Positions 1-9,649 are shown, counted from the stretch's first letter. The stretch is DNA of 64,000 nt from Haloferax denitrificans ATCC 35960 (GCF_000337795.1 NZ_AOLP01000001.1:1-64000); one strand, 5' to 3'. Translations and numbers: made by a program. The notes: generated from the sequence alone by a model not told the origin.

Positions 1-110
1 CCGAGTAGCGCGCTCCGACCGGAGTAACTCGGCGGGCGACGGCACACCGCGACCGCCCGCTCGGGCGCGCCAGCACGAGAAATTAAATAGACTCGGCCGA
101 GTCAGGGAGT

Positions 111-308
111 ATGGTCGAGTTGGGTACACACACGTCGGCGTCGGAGCGCCGGTTCGCACTCGGGTGGGTCGGGATGGCCATCGTGATGTCGCTCGCGGTG
201 GCGGCAATCGACTTCCTCGAACTCCCGTTACAGACGGTGTACGTGTTCGCGGCGGGCGTGACGCTCCGGGAAGCCATCGGACTGGCGGTCTGGGCGCTCC
301 GACGCTGA
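111..308 (+). CDS. Small two-helix membrane protein
   Basis: A 65-residue protein with an acidic/polar N-terminus and two hydrophobic stretches (about residues 18-35 and 42-62), ending in a basic LRR tail. This fits a small integral membrane protein. The ATG lies about 25 bases after an AT-rich TTAAATA element, consistent with a short-leader haloarchaeal promoter. I do not recognise a family. The gene is short and no homologue can be checked here, so it rests on codon pattern, promoter spacing and hydrophobicity. Confidence 0.6.
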   Translation: MVELGTHTSASERRFALGWVGMAIVMSLAVAAIDFLELPLQTVYVFAAGVTLREAIGLAVWALRR

Positions 309-354
309 GGGCGGCGGAGAAGGAGCTATACTCCCGACTCCCGAACGTTCACGC

Positions 355-855
355 GTGCCATCACGTCGCCTCGTCCTCGGGACGCTCGCCTCGCTTTTCG
401 CCGGCTGTAGCGCGTCGTCGCCGACCCCGACCGACGCCCCGACGACGCACACCGAGACCCGGACAGCGACGCCGACGCCGACGCCGACCCCGAACCCCTA
501 CGAGTCCCATCTCGCTTCGTTCGGACGGTTCCTCGAATCGGAGTCGGTGGCCCTCACGGAACTGACCGCCGACGAGCGGGCGTCGGTCGTCTCGCTCACC
601 TACGAGAGCGACGGGCGGAGCACCGACCGCCTCAGCGGCGAAATCGGGACCGTCGCCGGCGGGTTCTTCAGGGAGGTCGCCGCCGGATGGGCGGCGTCGC
701 GCCTCGAAGCGACCATCGTCGCGGCCGACGACGACGCGGACGCGGTCGTCGCCCGCTGGCGCGCCGAAGCGACGTGGTTCGAGGCCTACGACCGCGGCGA
801 CATCAGCGCGGACGAGCTCTCGCTCCGGGTACTGCAGACCGTCGAAAGGGAGTAA
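355..855 (+). CDS. Secreted lipoprotein, unknown function
   Basis: A 166-residue protein starting at GTG. Its N-terminus is short and basic (PSRR), followed by a hydrophobic stretch and a lipobox ending LFAGC at about residue 18, so it should be exported and lipid-anchored. A Thr/Pro-rich spacer (about residues 22-48) leads to a folded acidic domain rich in Ala and Asp (about 50-166). Thr-Pro linkers of this kind are common between anchor and domain in haloarchaeal surface proteins. Its 3' end faces the convergent cohesin gene. The domain is not recognised. Confidence 0.7.
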   Translation: MPSRRLVLGTLASLFAGCSASSPTPTDAPTTHTETRTATPTPTPTPNPYESHLASFGRFLESESVALTELTADERASVVSLTYESDGRSTDRLSGEIGTVAGGFFREVAAGWAASRLEATIVAADDDADAVVARWRAEATWFEAYDRGDISADELSLRVLQTVERE

Positions 856-897
856 CGGGAAAGAACGGGCGACGAGACGCAGAAGGGTTTAACGGCG

Positions 898-2385
898 CTA
901 CGGCCGCCGGCGAGCGAGCGCGACGAGCGCCGCGAGCGCCGCCGCGAGCGCCGCGGACACCGCGCCGAAGCCGGGAGTTCTGGTGTCAGTCGTCGCCGGT
1001 TCCGACTCGGTCGTCGCGGTTGTCGCCGTCGTCGCGGTCGGCGTCGGCGTCTCCTCGGCGTCGACTTGGAGCGACCCCGCCGAGACGCCGCCGACCGCGA
1101 TATCGTAGCGCCCGACGGCGTCGGCGGCGACGGCGAACTCGACGGTCCGCGTCTCGCCGGGGGCGAGGTCGAGCGTCCGCGAGTCGCGGACCGCGCCGTC
1201 GACGGTCAGGTCGACCGTCGTCTCGCCGCGGGTCTGGCCGGTGTTTTCGACCGTCGCGGTCACGGTGACCGAGTCGCCGACGACCGCCGACGACGGGAGC
1301 GACCCGGTCGTGACCGCGAAGGCCGCCTCGGCCGGCGCGGGGGCGAGCGCGAACACCGAGAGTCCGGGCGAGGCGGCGGTGAGCCGAACCTCGCCGTCGG
1401 TCTCGGCGACGACGCTCGTCGAGAGCGCCCGCCACTCGCCGTCGCTGTAGCGGTAGAGCCGGAGGTCGGCCGGGTCGAGACCGCGGTCCGACAGCGTCGC
1501 CGCCGAGACGGAGAGGGTGAAGTCCACGCCGTCGACGGCGCTGTCGTCCACGTCGTGGGCCACGTCGAGGTAGGAAAGCGGCTCTCCGTCGAGCGCCGGC
1601 GTCCCGTCGGGGACGCCGTCGAGCGCCCGGACCGTGAGTCTCGCGTCCGACTTCGCGCCGAGCGTGAGCGAGAGGCCGTCGACTCGGACGCCGCCGGTCT
1701 CGACGTCTGAGAGGTCGACGTCGACCGGCGTGCCGGGCTTCGCGTTTCGGATGTCGACCGCGAGACCGCCGCCACTGACGGACGTGCGAACCGACGTTCG
1801 CGCGCCGCCGGAGCCGGAGCCGCCCGACGAGCCGCCGGGGTCGTCGGCATCGTCGTTCGAGTCGCCCGGGTCGTCGCCGGAGCCGGAACCGCCGGACACC
1901 TCGACGGACGCGTCGGCCGTCGTCCGCGTAATCGCCGACCCGTCCGCGTCGGCGAGGGTGTCGACCTCGACGCCGAGCGTCGCGTCGCCCGCCGACTCGC
2001 CGGTCACGTCGAGCGCCGCGAGCGCGACGTCGCCGGTCCGTCCGGTTCGTGCGTCGGTGTAGCCGACGATTCTGAGGACGCCCGACTCGGGGGTTGCCGA
2101 CTCGACCGCGAAGTCGCTGTCGGCGACGCGCACCGAGACGACCGAGGGGTCGTAGGTGACGTTGACCGCGAACGCGCCGACGCCCGCGTCCGCGGGAACG
2201 TCCGCGGCCCGCAGGGTCGCCGTCGCCGTCTCGTCCACGCCGACCGAACTAACGCCCGCGACCGAGACGGTCGCCGAAGACGCCGCGCCGGCCGCGGCAA
2301 CGGCGAACGGCGCGACGCCCGCGAGGACGACCGAACAGACGACCGCGGCGACGACGAAGCGCCGCGCGAGTTCGAGACGGCTCAT
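898..2385 (-). CDS. Cohesin-domain surface protein with PGF-pre-PGF and PGF-CTERM anchor
   Basis: A 495-residue exported protein. Seen in order: a signal peptide (about 1-33); a cohesin-type beta domain (about 35-160, with VNVTYDPSVVSV and alternating strands); a Ser/Gly/Asp-rich linker (about 165-205); a PGF-pre-PGF-like domain (about 205-360, with LRLYRYSDGEWRAL); a CARDB-like adhesion domain (about 365-455); a Thr-rich linker; and a C-terminal PGF motif, hydrophobic helix and RRR tail. PGF-CTERM tails are processed by archaeosortase A and lipid-anchored. The ATG overlaps the TGA of the dockerin gene upstream (ATGA), so the two are probably translationally coupled. A longer open frame runs upstream, but it is antisense-type shadow and lacks a signal peptide. 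A natural inference is that this anchored cohesin docks the neighbouring dockerin protein. Confidence 0.85.
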   Translation of the reverse strand: MSRLELARRFVVAAVVCSVVLAGVAPFAVAAAGAASSATVSVAGVSSVGVDETATATLRAADVPADAGVGAFAVNVTYDPSVVSVRVADSDFAVESATPESGVLRIVGYTDARTGRTGDVALAALDVTGESAGDATLGVEVDTLADADGSAITRTTADASVEVSGGSGSGDDPGDSNDDADDPGGSSGGSGSGGARTSVRTSVSGGGLAVDIRNAKPGTPVDVDLSDVETGGVRVDGLSLTLGAKSDARLTVRALDGVPDGTPALDGEPLSYLDVAHDVDDSAVDGVDFTLSVSAATLSDRGLDPADLRLYRYSDGEWRALSTSVVAETDGEVRLTAASPGLSVFALAPAPAEAAFAVTTGSLPSSAVVGDSVTVTATVENTGQTRGETTVDLTVDGAVRDSRTLDLAPGETRTVEFAVAADAVGRYDIAVGGVSAGSLQVDAEETPTPTATTATTATTESEPATTDTRTPGFGAVSAALAAALAALVALARRRP

Positions 2386-3587
2386 CGCACACCCCCGTAG
2401 TCGGCGGTGCGATTGCCGGCGTCGTACTGCGCGACGAGCATCGCGTCGACGGCCGTCACCTCGCCGTCGCCGTCCACGTCGCCGTAGGGGTCGCCGTCGT
2501 CGACCGCGGCGACCGCGGCCGCGATATCCGCGGCGTCGCCGTCGTCGACGGTCCCGTCGCGGGTCGCGTCGCCGACCCGAAAGCCGACGAACTCGACGGC
2601 CACGTCGAGCAGGCCGGGCGAGTCGAGCGCGACGGTCGTCCTGCTTCCGTCGCGCTCGGGCGCGACCTGCTGGCCGTCCACGGTGGCCGTCACGTCGTGG
2701 TAGCCGGACGGGAACTCCGCGGGGTCGGCGACGCCGACGACCGCTCGGCCGTCGGGCACGTCCGCGAGGAACGCGACTTCGAACCGCGCGCGGGCGGTGG
2801 CGTTGCCGGCCTCGGTGACGAGGCTGTCGACGCTCCCGTTCGCGACGGCCGACTGCGCGTCGGTGGCGGCAACGACCGTCGGGTCGGCGAGCGAGCCGTG
2901 GCGGTAGGTCACGTTGGTCTCGCCGGCGGCGGCGACCGAGACGTTCAGCGCCGGGTAGGACTCGCCGTCGACGGTGACGGAGACGGTGTGGTCGCCCGCG
3001 GTCACGTCGTCGCGGACGGTGGCCCCCGCGCGGTCGGTGCCGTCGACGGTGACGGTCGCGCCCGACGCGGGGTCGCCCGCCTCGTCGAGCACGTCGACCG
3101 AGAGCGCGCCGGTGGCGGCGGCGGTCGCGGTCGTCTGCGCCCGGACGTTGTTCGACTCGTTGTACAGGGGGCGCACGTCCGCCTGAATGGTGCGCTCGCC
3201 CGCCGATTCGACGGTGACGGTGAACACGTAGGTCCGCGACTCGCCCGCCGGGACGTTCCGCCCGTAGACGAAAAGCGAGTCCCCGCTCGTAATCGTGCTG
3301 TTCTGGACGGCCCACGTCCGCGTGCCGTCGGTCGATTTCACCACCGGGTTCGGGTCCGACGGGGCCGACAGCCCGGTTTCGAGGGGCACCTCGACGATGG
3401 GGCTGAACAGGTCCGTCCCGCTTTCCGTGTTGTCGACGGTCACTTCGAGCCGGTTGTCGCCGACGTGGAAGTCCGCGGGCGCGTCGATGGAGACGCCGTA
3501 GCCGGGGGCGGCCGCGGTGGGCGCGGCGACGCCGGAAACGACGACTGCGGCGAGCAAGAGCACCGTCGCGGCGCGTGCGACGGCCAT
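2382..3587 (-). CDS. Secreted dockerin-domain protein
   Basis: A 401-residue protein with a signal peptide (MAVARAATVLLLAAVVVSG). Several beta-sandwich segments follow, including a carboxypeptidase-regulatory/PEGA-like stretch near the middle (GDPASGATVTVDGT). A type I dockerin closes the protein at about residues 335-395, with two calcium-loop repeats, DATRDGTVDDGDAADI and DVDGDGEVTAVDAM. The chosen ATG is one base after the stop of the 1952-residue gene; an in-frame ATG 11 codons earlier would overlap that gene and lengthen the signal peptide. The gene overlaps the cohesin gene by four bases. Dockerins bind cohesins, and the two genes are adjacent, so a surface pair is likely but not proven. 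Confidence 0.85.
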   Translation of the reverse strand: MAVARAATVLLLAAVVVSGVAAPTAAAPGYGVSIDAPADFHVGDNRLEVTVDNTESGTDLFSPIVEVPLETGLSAPSDPNPVVKSTDGTRTWAVQNSTITSGDSLFVYGRNVPAGESRTYVFTVTVESAGERTIQADVRPLYNESNNVRAQTTATAAATGALSVDVLDEAGDPASGATVTVDGTDRAGATVRDDVTAGDHTVSVTVDGESYPALNVSVAAAGETNVTYRHGSLADPTVVAATDAQSAVANGSVDSLVTEAGNATARARFEVAFLADVPDGRAVVGVADPAEFPSGYHDVTATVDGQQVAPERDGSRTTVALDSPGLLDVAVEFVGFRVGDATRDGTVDDGDAADIAAAVAAVDDGDPYGDVDGDGEVTAVDAMLVAQYDAGNRTADYGGVR

Positions 3588-3588
3588 C

Positions 3589-6500
3589 TCAGGCACCTCC
3601 CTCGTTCGCGGCGTATTCATCGCGCGCGACGAGCTGGTCGTTCTCGAAGCCGACGACGAGCACGCCCGTCCCGGTCGTATCGACCTGCACGGTTATCGGC
3701 CCGTCGGCGTTGTCTCTGAGCGTCTGAAGCTCGCTCTCGGTGAGTTCGACCGAGTCGAGCGCGTCGGTCGAATCGACGTCGATGGTCTTCGTCACGAGCG
3801 CCGGGTTCGACTCCGTCCCGAAGGCGACGGTCACGTCGTGGGTCGGGTTCGAGCCGCCCTGCCCGAGCGTCAACAGCGTGTTGATGGCGAGCGCGGTCGC
3901 GCGGGTGTAGCCCCACGAGCCGCGGTCGTCGTAGACGGTGACGAGGTAGGTCTGGCCGTCCTGCACGGAGGCGTTCGTGTTCTCCAAGCCGGTCGCGTTG
4001 AGCGCCATGAGCGCGTACGCGGTCGTCTCGGAGGTGGTGCCGACGTCGCTCCACGAGGCGGAGCGGCGCTCGGTCCACGCCCCGCTTTCGGCTTGGGCGT
4101 CGAGCAACCACGTCCGGCCGTCGTCGATGGCCGTCTGCACGGCCGGCGTCTCGACGCCCGAGGCTTCGAGGCCCCAGACGGCGAGCGCGGTGGACATCGT
4201 GTTCGGGTCGGTGCCGTCGCCCCACGCGCCGTCGGCGCGCTGGGCGGCGACGAGGTAGCTCGCGGCGTCGCCCCTGAGCTGGTCTGCGGTCGATGCGGCG
4301 GTCGCGTTGTACGGGCCAGCCTGGTCGAGCGCGACGAGGGTGAACCCGGTCATGGCGGCGTCATCGTCGAAGTAGAACTTGTCGTTGCGGATGCGGCCGT
4401 CGGCGGCCTGCTCGTCTGCGAGCCACGAGACGGTCGCGTTGGCGTCTATCCGGTCGAGGTCGGCGCGGACCGGCGCGCGGGCGCTCTGCACGGGGTCGTT
4501 TCCGACCGCGCTCGTACCGAAGAGCGCGTAGGCCGTGTAGAACACGTCGCCGTCGGGGTCGTTCCCGTACATGCTCCACGAGCCGTTTGCGTGCTGGGCG
4601 TCCTGTCCGGTCGTCAGGCGGGCGACGCCCGCGCCGACGCTGTCGTTGATGCGGTCGCTGTCGTACCCGCCGGGCGCGGGGTTGCGCCGGTAGTACTGGC
4701 CGGTGTACAGCGCCCCGAGCATCGGCGAGGTCGTCTGCTCGACGCAGGCGTGGGGGTACTGCACGAGGTAGTCGAGGCCGGCGAGCGTCCGCCCGTCGGT
4801 CCCGAGGTGCGTGGTGATAGTCAGGTCGTGCTCGTAGGTCGTCTCGTTGCGGAGGGCGAGCGTCGTCGAGTCGCCGCCCGTGCCGGTGAAGTTCACCGCC
4901 GTCGTGTCGACCACGCGGGTCTTCGGGCGCTCGACGGTGAGCCGTTCGGTCGCCGTCTCGGTCTCCCCGCGGGCGCTCAGGTTCAGTTCGAGGTCGTAGG
5001 TCGCGTCGCGGTTCTCGGCGGCGACCACGGTCCACTCGAAGTACGTCCGGTCGTCGGTGTCGTGCTTGGTCGCCGTCTCGCCGTCGGCGAATTCGAGGCC
5101 GGCCGGGAGCGACAGGTTCGCGGTCACGTTGCTCTCGTAGTTGCCGTAGCCGCGGCCGTAGACGGTGACGTTCTGTCCGGCCTGCACCGGGTCGGCGGCG
5201 GACAGTCGCCCGCTGAGTTCGTACGGCTGGCTCGTCGTCGTGTCCCGGTCGCTGTTGCCGCGGGGAGCGTCGGGGTCGTCCACGGTGGCGACGACCGCGT
5301 GCCGGCCGGTCGCGAACGTGTGGTTCCGCGTGAGAACGACCGACTCGCGGGGGTCGAGCGCCGGCACGGTGAGCGTCTCGTTCGACGAGCCGTCGCCGAA
5401 GTCGAGTTCGACCGTTCTGGGGTCGTTCGGGGCGTTCCCGTAGTTCCTGAGGTAGATTCGGGTCTCGGCGGCCTCGGTCGGGATGACCCGCCACGGGGCG
5501 TTCACCGAGAGCCGGAGGTCGGCGTAGGTGACCTCGGTCGTCGCCGCGGTCCGGTTGTCCGTCTCGTCGCCCTCGGCGACCGCGCCGTCGGGGTCGGAAA
5601 CGGCGACGAGTTCCACGTCCGGGTACGCCGAGCTCAGGTTGCCGCGGAGCCGGTCGGTGAGGTCGACCGTCACCGTCTCGTTCGCGCCGGCCGCGACCGT
5701 GCCGACGGTACGGGTGTACGTCGTCGAGGCGTCGTCGTAGTAGCCGACGCGGGACCGCGCGACCAGTCGCACGTCGACGCCGGTCGCCTCGGCGGTGCCG
5801 TCGTTGACGACGGTGACGTTCGCGGTCACGCGGTCGTTGCCGAGGGTGTACGCGGGTTCGACCTCGATTCGCGGTTCGAGGTCGGGCGCGGCCGAGGCGT
5901 TCACGACGAGCGTCGTCGCGTTGCTGTTGCCGGACGCGTCGGTCGCGGTGACGGTGATGTTGTGTGGCCCCGCCGTCGCCAGCGAGAGGTTCGTCCGGTT
6001 CGCGGCCGTCGTCACCGACTGCCCCTCGTCGGTCTCGAAGGTGAAGTTGGCGACGCGGTGGTTGTCGGTCGCGGTCGCGGTGACGGTGAGGTTCCCGCCG
6101 GTCCTGACGGGCGACGGCGCGCTCGCCGAGACCGTCGGCGGCACGCGGTCGACCACCGGGACGGTCGTCGACAGCGTCACAAGCGTCTGCTCGGTCGTCC
6201 CGTCGAGCACCTCGACCGAGACGGGCGCGTCGCCGAGCGTCGCGTAGGTGTGGTTCGTCCGGTTCGCGGTCGTGAAGTCGGTCTCGCCGTCGCCGAACGA
6301 CCAGTCGTAGCGAACGTCGGTCACGGACGCCGGGAACGAGCGATTGGTGACGGCGAACGAGACGTTCGTCACGTTCACGTCGGCGGGCGTCGGGGTGACG
6401 CGGAGGTCCGCGGAGCCGATGTCGCGGACGGTCACGGTCGTCGTCGCGGTGTAGAGCCGGCGGTCGTAGCTGTCGAGACCGGTGACGCGTGCCGTGTAGG

Positions 6501-9447
6501 TCCCGGTCCGGTCGTACGCGTGCGAGGCGTTCCGCGCCGTCGTCTCGGCGGTCGCGCCGTCGCCGAACGACCAGCGGTAGGCGTCAATGCTGGCGGTGTC
6601 GCCCGAGGCGGTCGTCTCGAAGGTGACGTTCTCGACGGCGCGCCGCGGGTTCGCGGGCGTCGCCGAGAGCGACCCGGAGACGGACGCGAGGGGTTCCACG
6701 TCGCCGAGGGCGACGAGCGAGCGGTTGATGTCGGACGACGACCCGGTCTGGACGTAGAGCCAGCCGTCGCCGCCGACGACCGCGCTCGCGACGGTGGTGT
6801 CGAAGCCGGGGGCGTCGAGCGAGTCGTTCCACACCGGCGCGCCCGTCCGCAGGTCGAGCGCGTGGACGGTGCCGTCGAACTCGGCGACGTAGACCGTGTC
6901 GCCGAGGACGGCCGGCGCGCCGAGGACGGCGCTTTCGGTGTCGTAACGCCACGCGCGCGAGCCGTTCGTGGCGAGCGCGACGACGCCTTTCTCGTCGTCG
7001 TCGTAGCCGCCGCGGGTGTCGACGACGATGCCGTCGGCGACCGCGGGCGACGAGCGGCTCTCGGTCTCGCCGGCGGCCGCGGACCACAGCGTCGAGCCGT
7101 TCGCCGCGTCGAAGGCGACGAGCGAACCGTACGTCGAGACGTAGAGGACGCCGTCTGAGACCGTGGGGGCCGCGCCGCGGTGGTTCGAGAGGCTCCGGTT
7201 CCACCGCTCGGTACCCGTGTCGGCGTCGAAGGCGTAGAGGTGCGAGCCGAAGCCGGTGTAGCGCGCGCCGTCCCAGCCCTGCGTCACGTAGACGGTGCCG
7301 TTCGCCACCGCGGGGACGGCCTGCGCGTTCCCGGTCGTTGCGAGTTCGGTCAGGTTCGTCCGCCAGCGGAGCGAGCGCGTGTCCCGGTCGATGGCGTAGA
7401 GCGAGTCTTCGGCCTCCGAGACGACGTAGACCGCGTCGCTCGTGACCGTCGGCGCGGAGAGCCGCTCGCCGTCGGTGAACAGGCCGTCGCTGTCGGCCGG
7501 CACCGACACCGACCAGCGCTCGGACCCGTCGGCCGCGTCGAACACGGTGAGCGTGTCGCGCTGGTCGTCCACGTCGTCGTCGTACCCGCTCACGAACACC
7601 GAGTCGCCCTCGACGGTCGGGGGCGCGGTCACCTCCTCGGGATAGGTGCTGGCGGACCACAGCGTCGAGCCGTTCGCGGCGTCGTAGGCGACGATGCCGT
7701 AGCCGCTGGCGGCGAACACCCGCCCGTCGGCGAACGTCGGCGACCGCGAGTAGAGCGTGGACGTGGTCTCGTTCCAGCGGACCTCGACGGGTCCCGATGG
7801 GCCGACGCCGGCGACGTTCGCACCGGTGTTGGCGTCGTCGTAGCCGAACTGCGGCCAGCCGTCGGTCGGCGCGGCGAACTCCTCGGCGGCGACGTCGACC
7901 GTCGCCGAGGTCGTGAACAGCGGCGTTCCGTTCGCGTTCGCGGCGGTCACGGCGGCGTCGTAGGTTCCGGGGTCGGCGTAGACGTGGGCGGTCTCGTTGG
8001 CCGTCGTCGTCGCGTCGGCGGTCCCGTCGCCGTCGAAGTCCCAGCGGTACTCGCCGACCGACTGACCGGCCGCGAGCGAGACGTTCCGAACCGCGAACGC
8101 GACCGAGTCGCCCTCGGTGAGCGCGTCGGGCGCGGCGACGAGCGTGCCCGACCCGGCGGCCGTCACGTCCAGTCGGAGCGTCTCTTCGACCAGAAGCGCC
8201 TCCGTGCGGTTGTCGCGGACCCGCACGGTCGCGTTGTACGCGCCGGCGGCGTCGTAGGTGTGGTTCGCCGTCGCGTTCGGGTGTCGGGTGGTCGCGCGGT
8301 CGCCGTCGCCGAACGTCCACGTGTAGAAGTCGCCGTCGCCGACGCCGGAGACGTTCACGAGTGAGAACCGAACCGTATCGAGATTCGCGCGGGCGGGCGT
8401 CGGAGCCGCCGTGAGCGTGCCGTTTCCGGCCGTCGTCGCATCGAGCGTGAGCGACTCCTCGAAGAGGAACTGCTCGGTCCCGCTCCGCGCCGTGACGGAG
8501 ACGGTATGAGAGCCGGGGTCGGAGAAGCCGGAGAGGACGAGGCTCGCGTTCGGATGCGTCGTGTACCCCGCGTAGGAGCCGTCGACCGTCCACGTGTAGA
8601 ACGACGGCGTCTCGCCCGTGACGTTCGACAGGGAGACGTTGACCGGCTCCCCGAGCGCCGGGGCCGTCTCGTTCGCGGTCAGGGTCGCCCCCGACTGCTC
8701 GGCCGATTCGAGCGTCACCGTCACCGTCTCGTCGCCCGTCACGTCGAGCTGTCTCGTGTAGACGCGCTGGACGTAGCCGCTCGACGACGAGACGGGCTCG
8801 CCTTCGACTCCGCCGTCGTAGCTGAGTCGTCTCGGCGGGGCGACGGCGACGGTCACGTCACCCACGAGTTCGATGCCGGCCGTCTCGTTCGAGAGGTGGA
8901 TATCGCCGTCGGACTCGGTGAGGAACCACTCGCCGAACTGCGAGGTGTTCACCGTCGCGCCGTTCGCGTTCGTGTGCTGGAAGGCCACGGCCGCCCCCGA
9001 GACGGGCGCGCCGGTCTCGTTGACGACAGAGAGGTTCACCACGTGCGCGTCCGGAAGCGTCGCGTTCCCGAGGTCGGCGGTCGCACCGGGCGAGGCTCGC
9101 TGGAGCGCGAACACGTCGGGCGAGCCGTCCCGGGGAAACGCGCCGGGCGAGCCGGGTTGCGACCCGTTGGCGGCGACGTAACTCACGTCGTACGTGGCGT
9201 TCGACTGGAGTCCCGTGAGGTTGTACGCCCCCTGTGCCGATAGCTCGTCGTTGGTCGGTTCACTCCCCTCGGTCGCCGCGAGGACGACGTCGCTCGCGGC
9301 GGGCGCACCCGTCGCGCGGTCGACCGACCCCGCGAGCGACCCCCCGGCCGCCGCCCCCGAGACCGCGACGAACGGACTCGAAAGCGAGACGAGGACGATA
9401 ATCGTGAGCGATACTGCTCCTACCTGCTGTCGATAGCGTGTTGTCAT
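3589..9447 (-). CDS. Giant secreted PKD/PQQ-propeller/CARDB protein with A2M-like thioester domain
   Basis: A 1952-residue exported protein. After a signal peptide (about 1-33) come carboxypeptidase-regulatory-like beta domains (35-250), three PKD-type domains (about 255-525, TWTFGDGD and similar), a PQQ-repeat beta-propeller (about 531-916, repeated YAIDRDT/LYAFDADTGTERW blocks), further PKD or Ig domains (929-1182), CARDB-like domains (1186-1506) and a C-terminal alpha/alpha toroid (about 1525-1850). The toroid opens with GLDYLVQYPHACVEQTTS. Its CVEQ (Cys1568-Gln1571) is the CxEQ thioester motif of alpha-2-macroglobulin/complement TED domains. Many N-x-T/S sites suggest N-glycosylation. It is the first gene of the operon with the dockerin and cohesin genes. 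It has no sortase tail or dockerin of its own. Confidence 0.85.
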   Translation of the reverse strand: MTTRYRQQVGAVSLTIIVLVSLSSPFVAVSGAAAGGSLAGSVDRATGAPAASDVVLAATEGSEPTNDELSAQGAYNLTGLQSNATYDVSYVAANGSQPGSPGAFPRDGSPDVFALQRASPGATADLGNATLPDAHVVNLSVVNETGAPVSGAAVAFQHTNANGATVNTSQFGEWFLTESDGDIHLSNETAGIELVGDVTVAVAPPRRLSYDGGVEGEPVSSSSGYVQRVYTRQLDVTGDETVTVTLESAEQSGATLTANETAPALGEPVNVSLSNVTGETPSFYTWTVDGSYAGYTTHPNASLVLSGFSDPGSHTVSVTARSGTEQFLFEESLTLDATTAGNGTLTAAPTPARANLDTVRFSLVNVSGVGDGDFYTWTFGDGDRATTRHPNATANHTYDAAGAYNATVRVRDNRTEALLVEETLRLDVTAAGSGTLVAAPDALTEGDSVAFAVRNVSLAAGQSVGEYRWDFDGDGTADATTTANETAHVYADPGTYDAAVTAANANGTPLFTTSATVDVAAEEFAAPTDGWPQFGYDDANTGANVAGVGPSGPVEVRWNETTSTLYSRSPTFADGRVFAASGYGIVAYDAANGSTLWSASTYPEEVTAPPTVEGDSVFVSGYDDDVDDQRDTLTVFDAADGSERWSVSVPADSDGLFTDGERLSAPTVTSDAVYVVSEAEDSLYAIDRDTRSLRWRTNLTELATTGNAQAVPAVANGTVYVTQGWDGARYTGFGSHLYAFDADTGTERWNRSLSNHRGAAPTVSDGVLYVSTYGSLVAFDAANGSTLWSAAAGETESRSSPAVADGIVVDTRGGYDDDEKGVVALATNGSRAWRYDTESAVLGAPAVLGDTVYVAEFDGTVHALDLRTGAPVWNDSLDAPGFDTTVASAVVGGDGWLYVQTGSSSDINRSLVALGDVEPLASVSGSLSATPANPRRAVENVTFETTASGDTASIDAYRWSFGDGATAETTARNASHAYDRTGTYTARVTGLDSYDRRLYTATTTVTVRDIGSADLRVTPTPADVNVTNVSFAVTNRSFPASVTDVRYDWSFGDGETDFTTANRTNHTYATLGDAPVSVEVLDGTTEQTLVTLSTTVPVVDRVPPTVSASAPSPVRTGGNLTVTATATDNHRVANFTFETDEGQSVTTAANRTNLSLATAGPHNITVTATDASGNSNATTLVVNASAAPDLEPRIEVEPAYTLGNDRVTANVTVVNDGTAEATGVDVRLVARSRVGYYDDASTTYTRTVGTVAAGANETVTVDLTDRLRGNLSSAYPDVELVAVSDPDGAVAEGDETDNRTAATTEVTYADLRLSVNAPWRVIPTEAAETRIYLRNYGNAPNDPRTVELDFGDGSSNETLTVPALDPRESVVLTRNHTFATGRHAVVATVDDPDAPRGNSDRDTTTSQPYELSGRLSAADPVQAGQNVTVYGRGYGNYESNVTANLSLPAGLEFADGETATKHDTDDRTYFEWTVVAAENRDATYDLELNLSARGETETATERLTVERPKTRVVDTTAVNFTGTGGDSTTLALRNETTYEHDLTITTHLGTDGRTLAGLDYLVQYPHACVEQTTSPMLGALYTGQYYRRNPAPGGYDSDRINDSVGAGVARLTTGQDAQHANGSWSMYGNDPDGDVFYTAYALFGTSAVGNDPVQSARAPVRADLDRIDANATVSWLADEQAADGRIRNDKFYFDDDAAMTGFTLVALDQAGPYNATAASTADQLRGDAASYLVAAQRADGAWGDGTDPNTMSTALAVWGLEASGVETPAVQTAIDDGRTWLLDAQAESGAWTERRSASWSDVGTTSETTAYALMALNATGLENTNASVQDGQTYLVTVYDDRGSWGYTRATALAINTLLTLGQGGSNPTHDVTVAFGTESNPALVTKTIDVDSTDALDSVELTESELQTLRDNADGPITVQVDTTGTGVLVVGFENDQLVARDEYAANEGGA

Positions 9448-9543
9448 GCCCCACCGTGTTCCCTCCGAAACCCGCGATACTCACGAAATCCGGACTGATA
9501 CCGAGTGTCATCACGGCGGGGCTATAATTCTGTGTTACTGACG

Positions 9544-9555
9544 TTACAGCGGTGT
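9544..9555 (+). promoter_or_regulatory. Shared word TTACAGCGGTGT, upstream of the giant gene
   Basis: This exact 12-base word lies about 97 bases upstream of the giant surface gene. It recurs (opposite strand) at 10458-10469, 14 bases upstream of the neighbouring regulator gene. It runs into a perfect hairpin-like inverted repeat at 9554-9570 (GTTTCA, GGGCG, TGAAAC). A shared operator is inferred from the exact repeat only. Confidence 0.4.
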
Positions 9556-9649
9556 TTCAGGGCGTGAAACGCCGTTTCGACTCGCGGGATGCCGGCCGGC
9601 GAACGGCGTCGCTGTCGAGTGGTCGGTCGCGGCGGCGGCCCGCGCCGCC

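Noticed and set aside
2386..3315. Long N-terminal extension of the cohesin open frame (to 805 residues)
   Set aside because: The extension is antiparallel-frame shadow of the dockerin gene, Arg-rich and without a signal peptide; the internal start MSRLELARRF begins a proper signal peptide and overlaps the upstream stop by ATGA.
3517..7158. A 1213-codon open frame on the plus strand opposite the giant gene
   Set aside because: Its composition (Arg, Val, Gly, Asp repeats) is the usual antisense shadow of GC-rich coding DNA; the minus-strand frame has clear domains.
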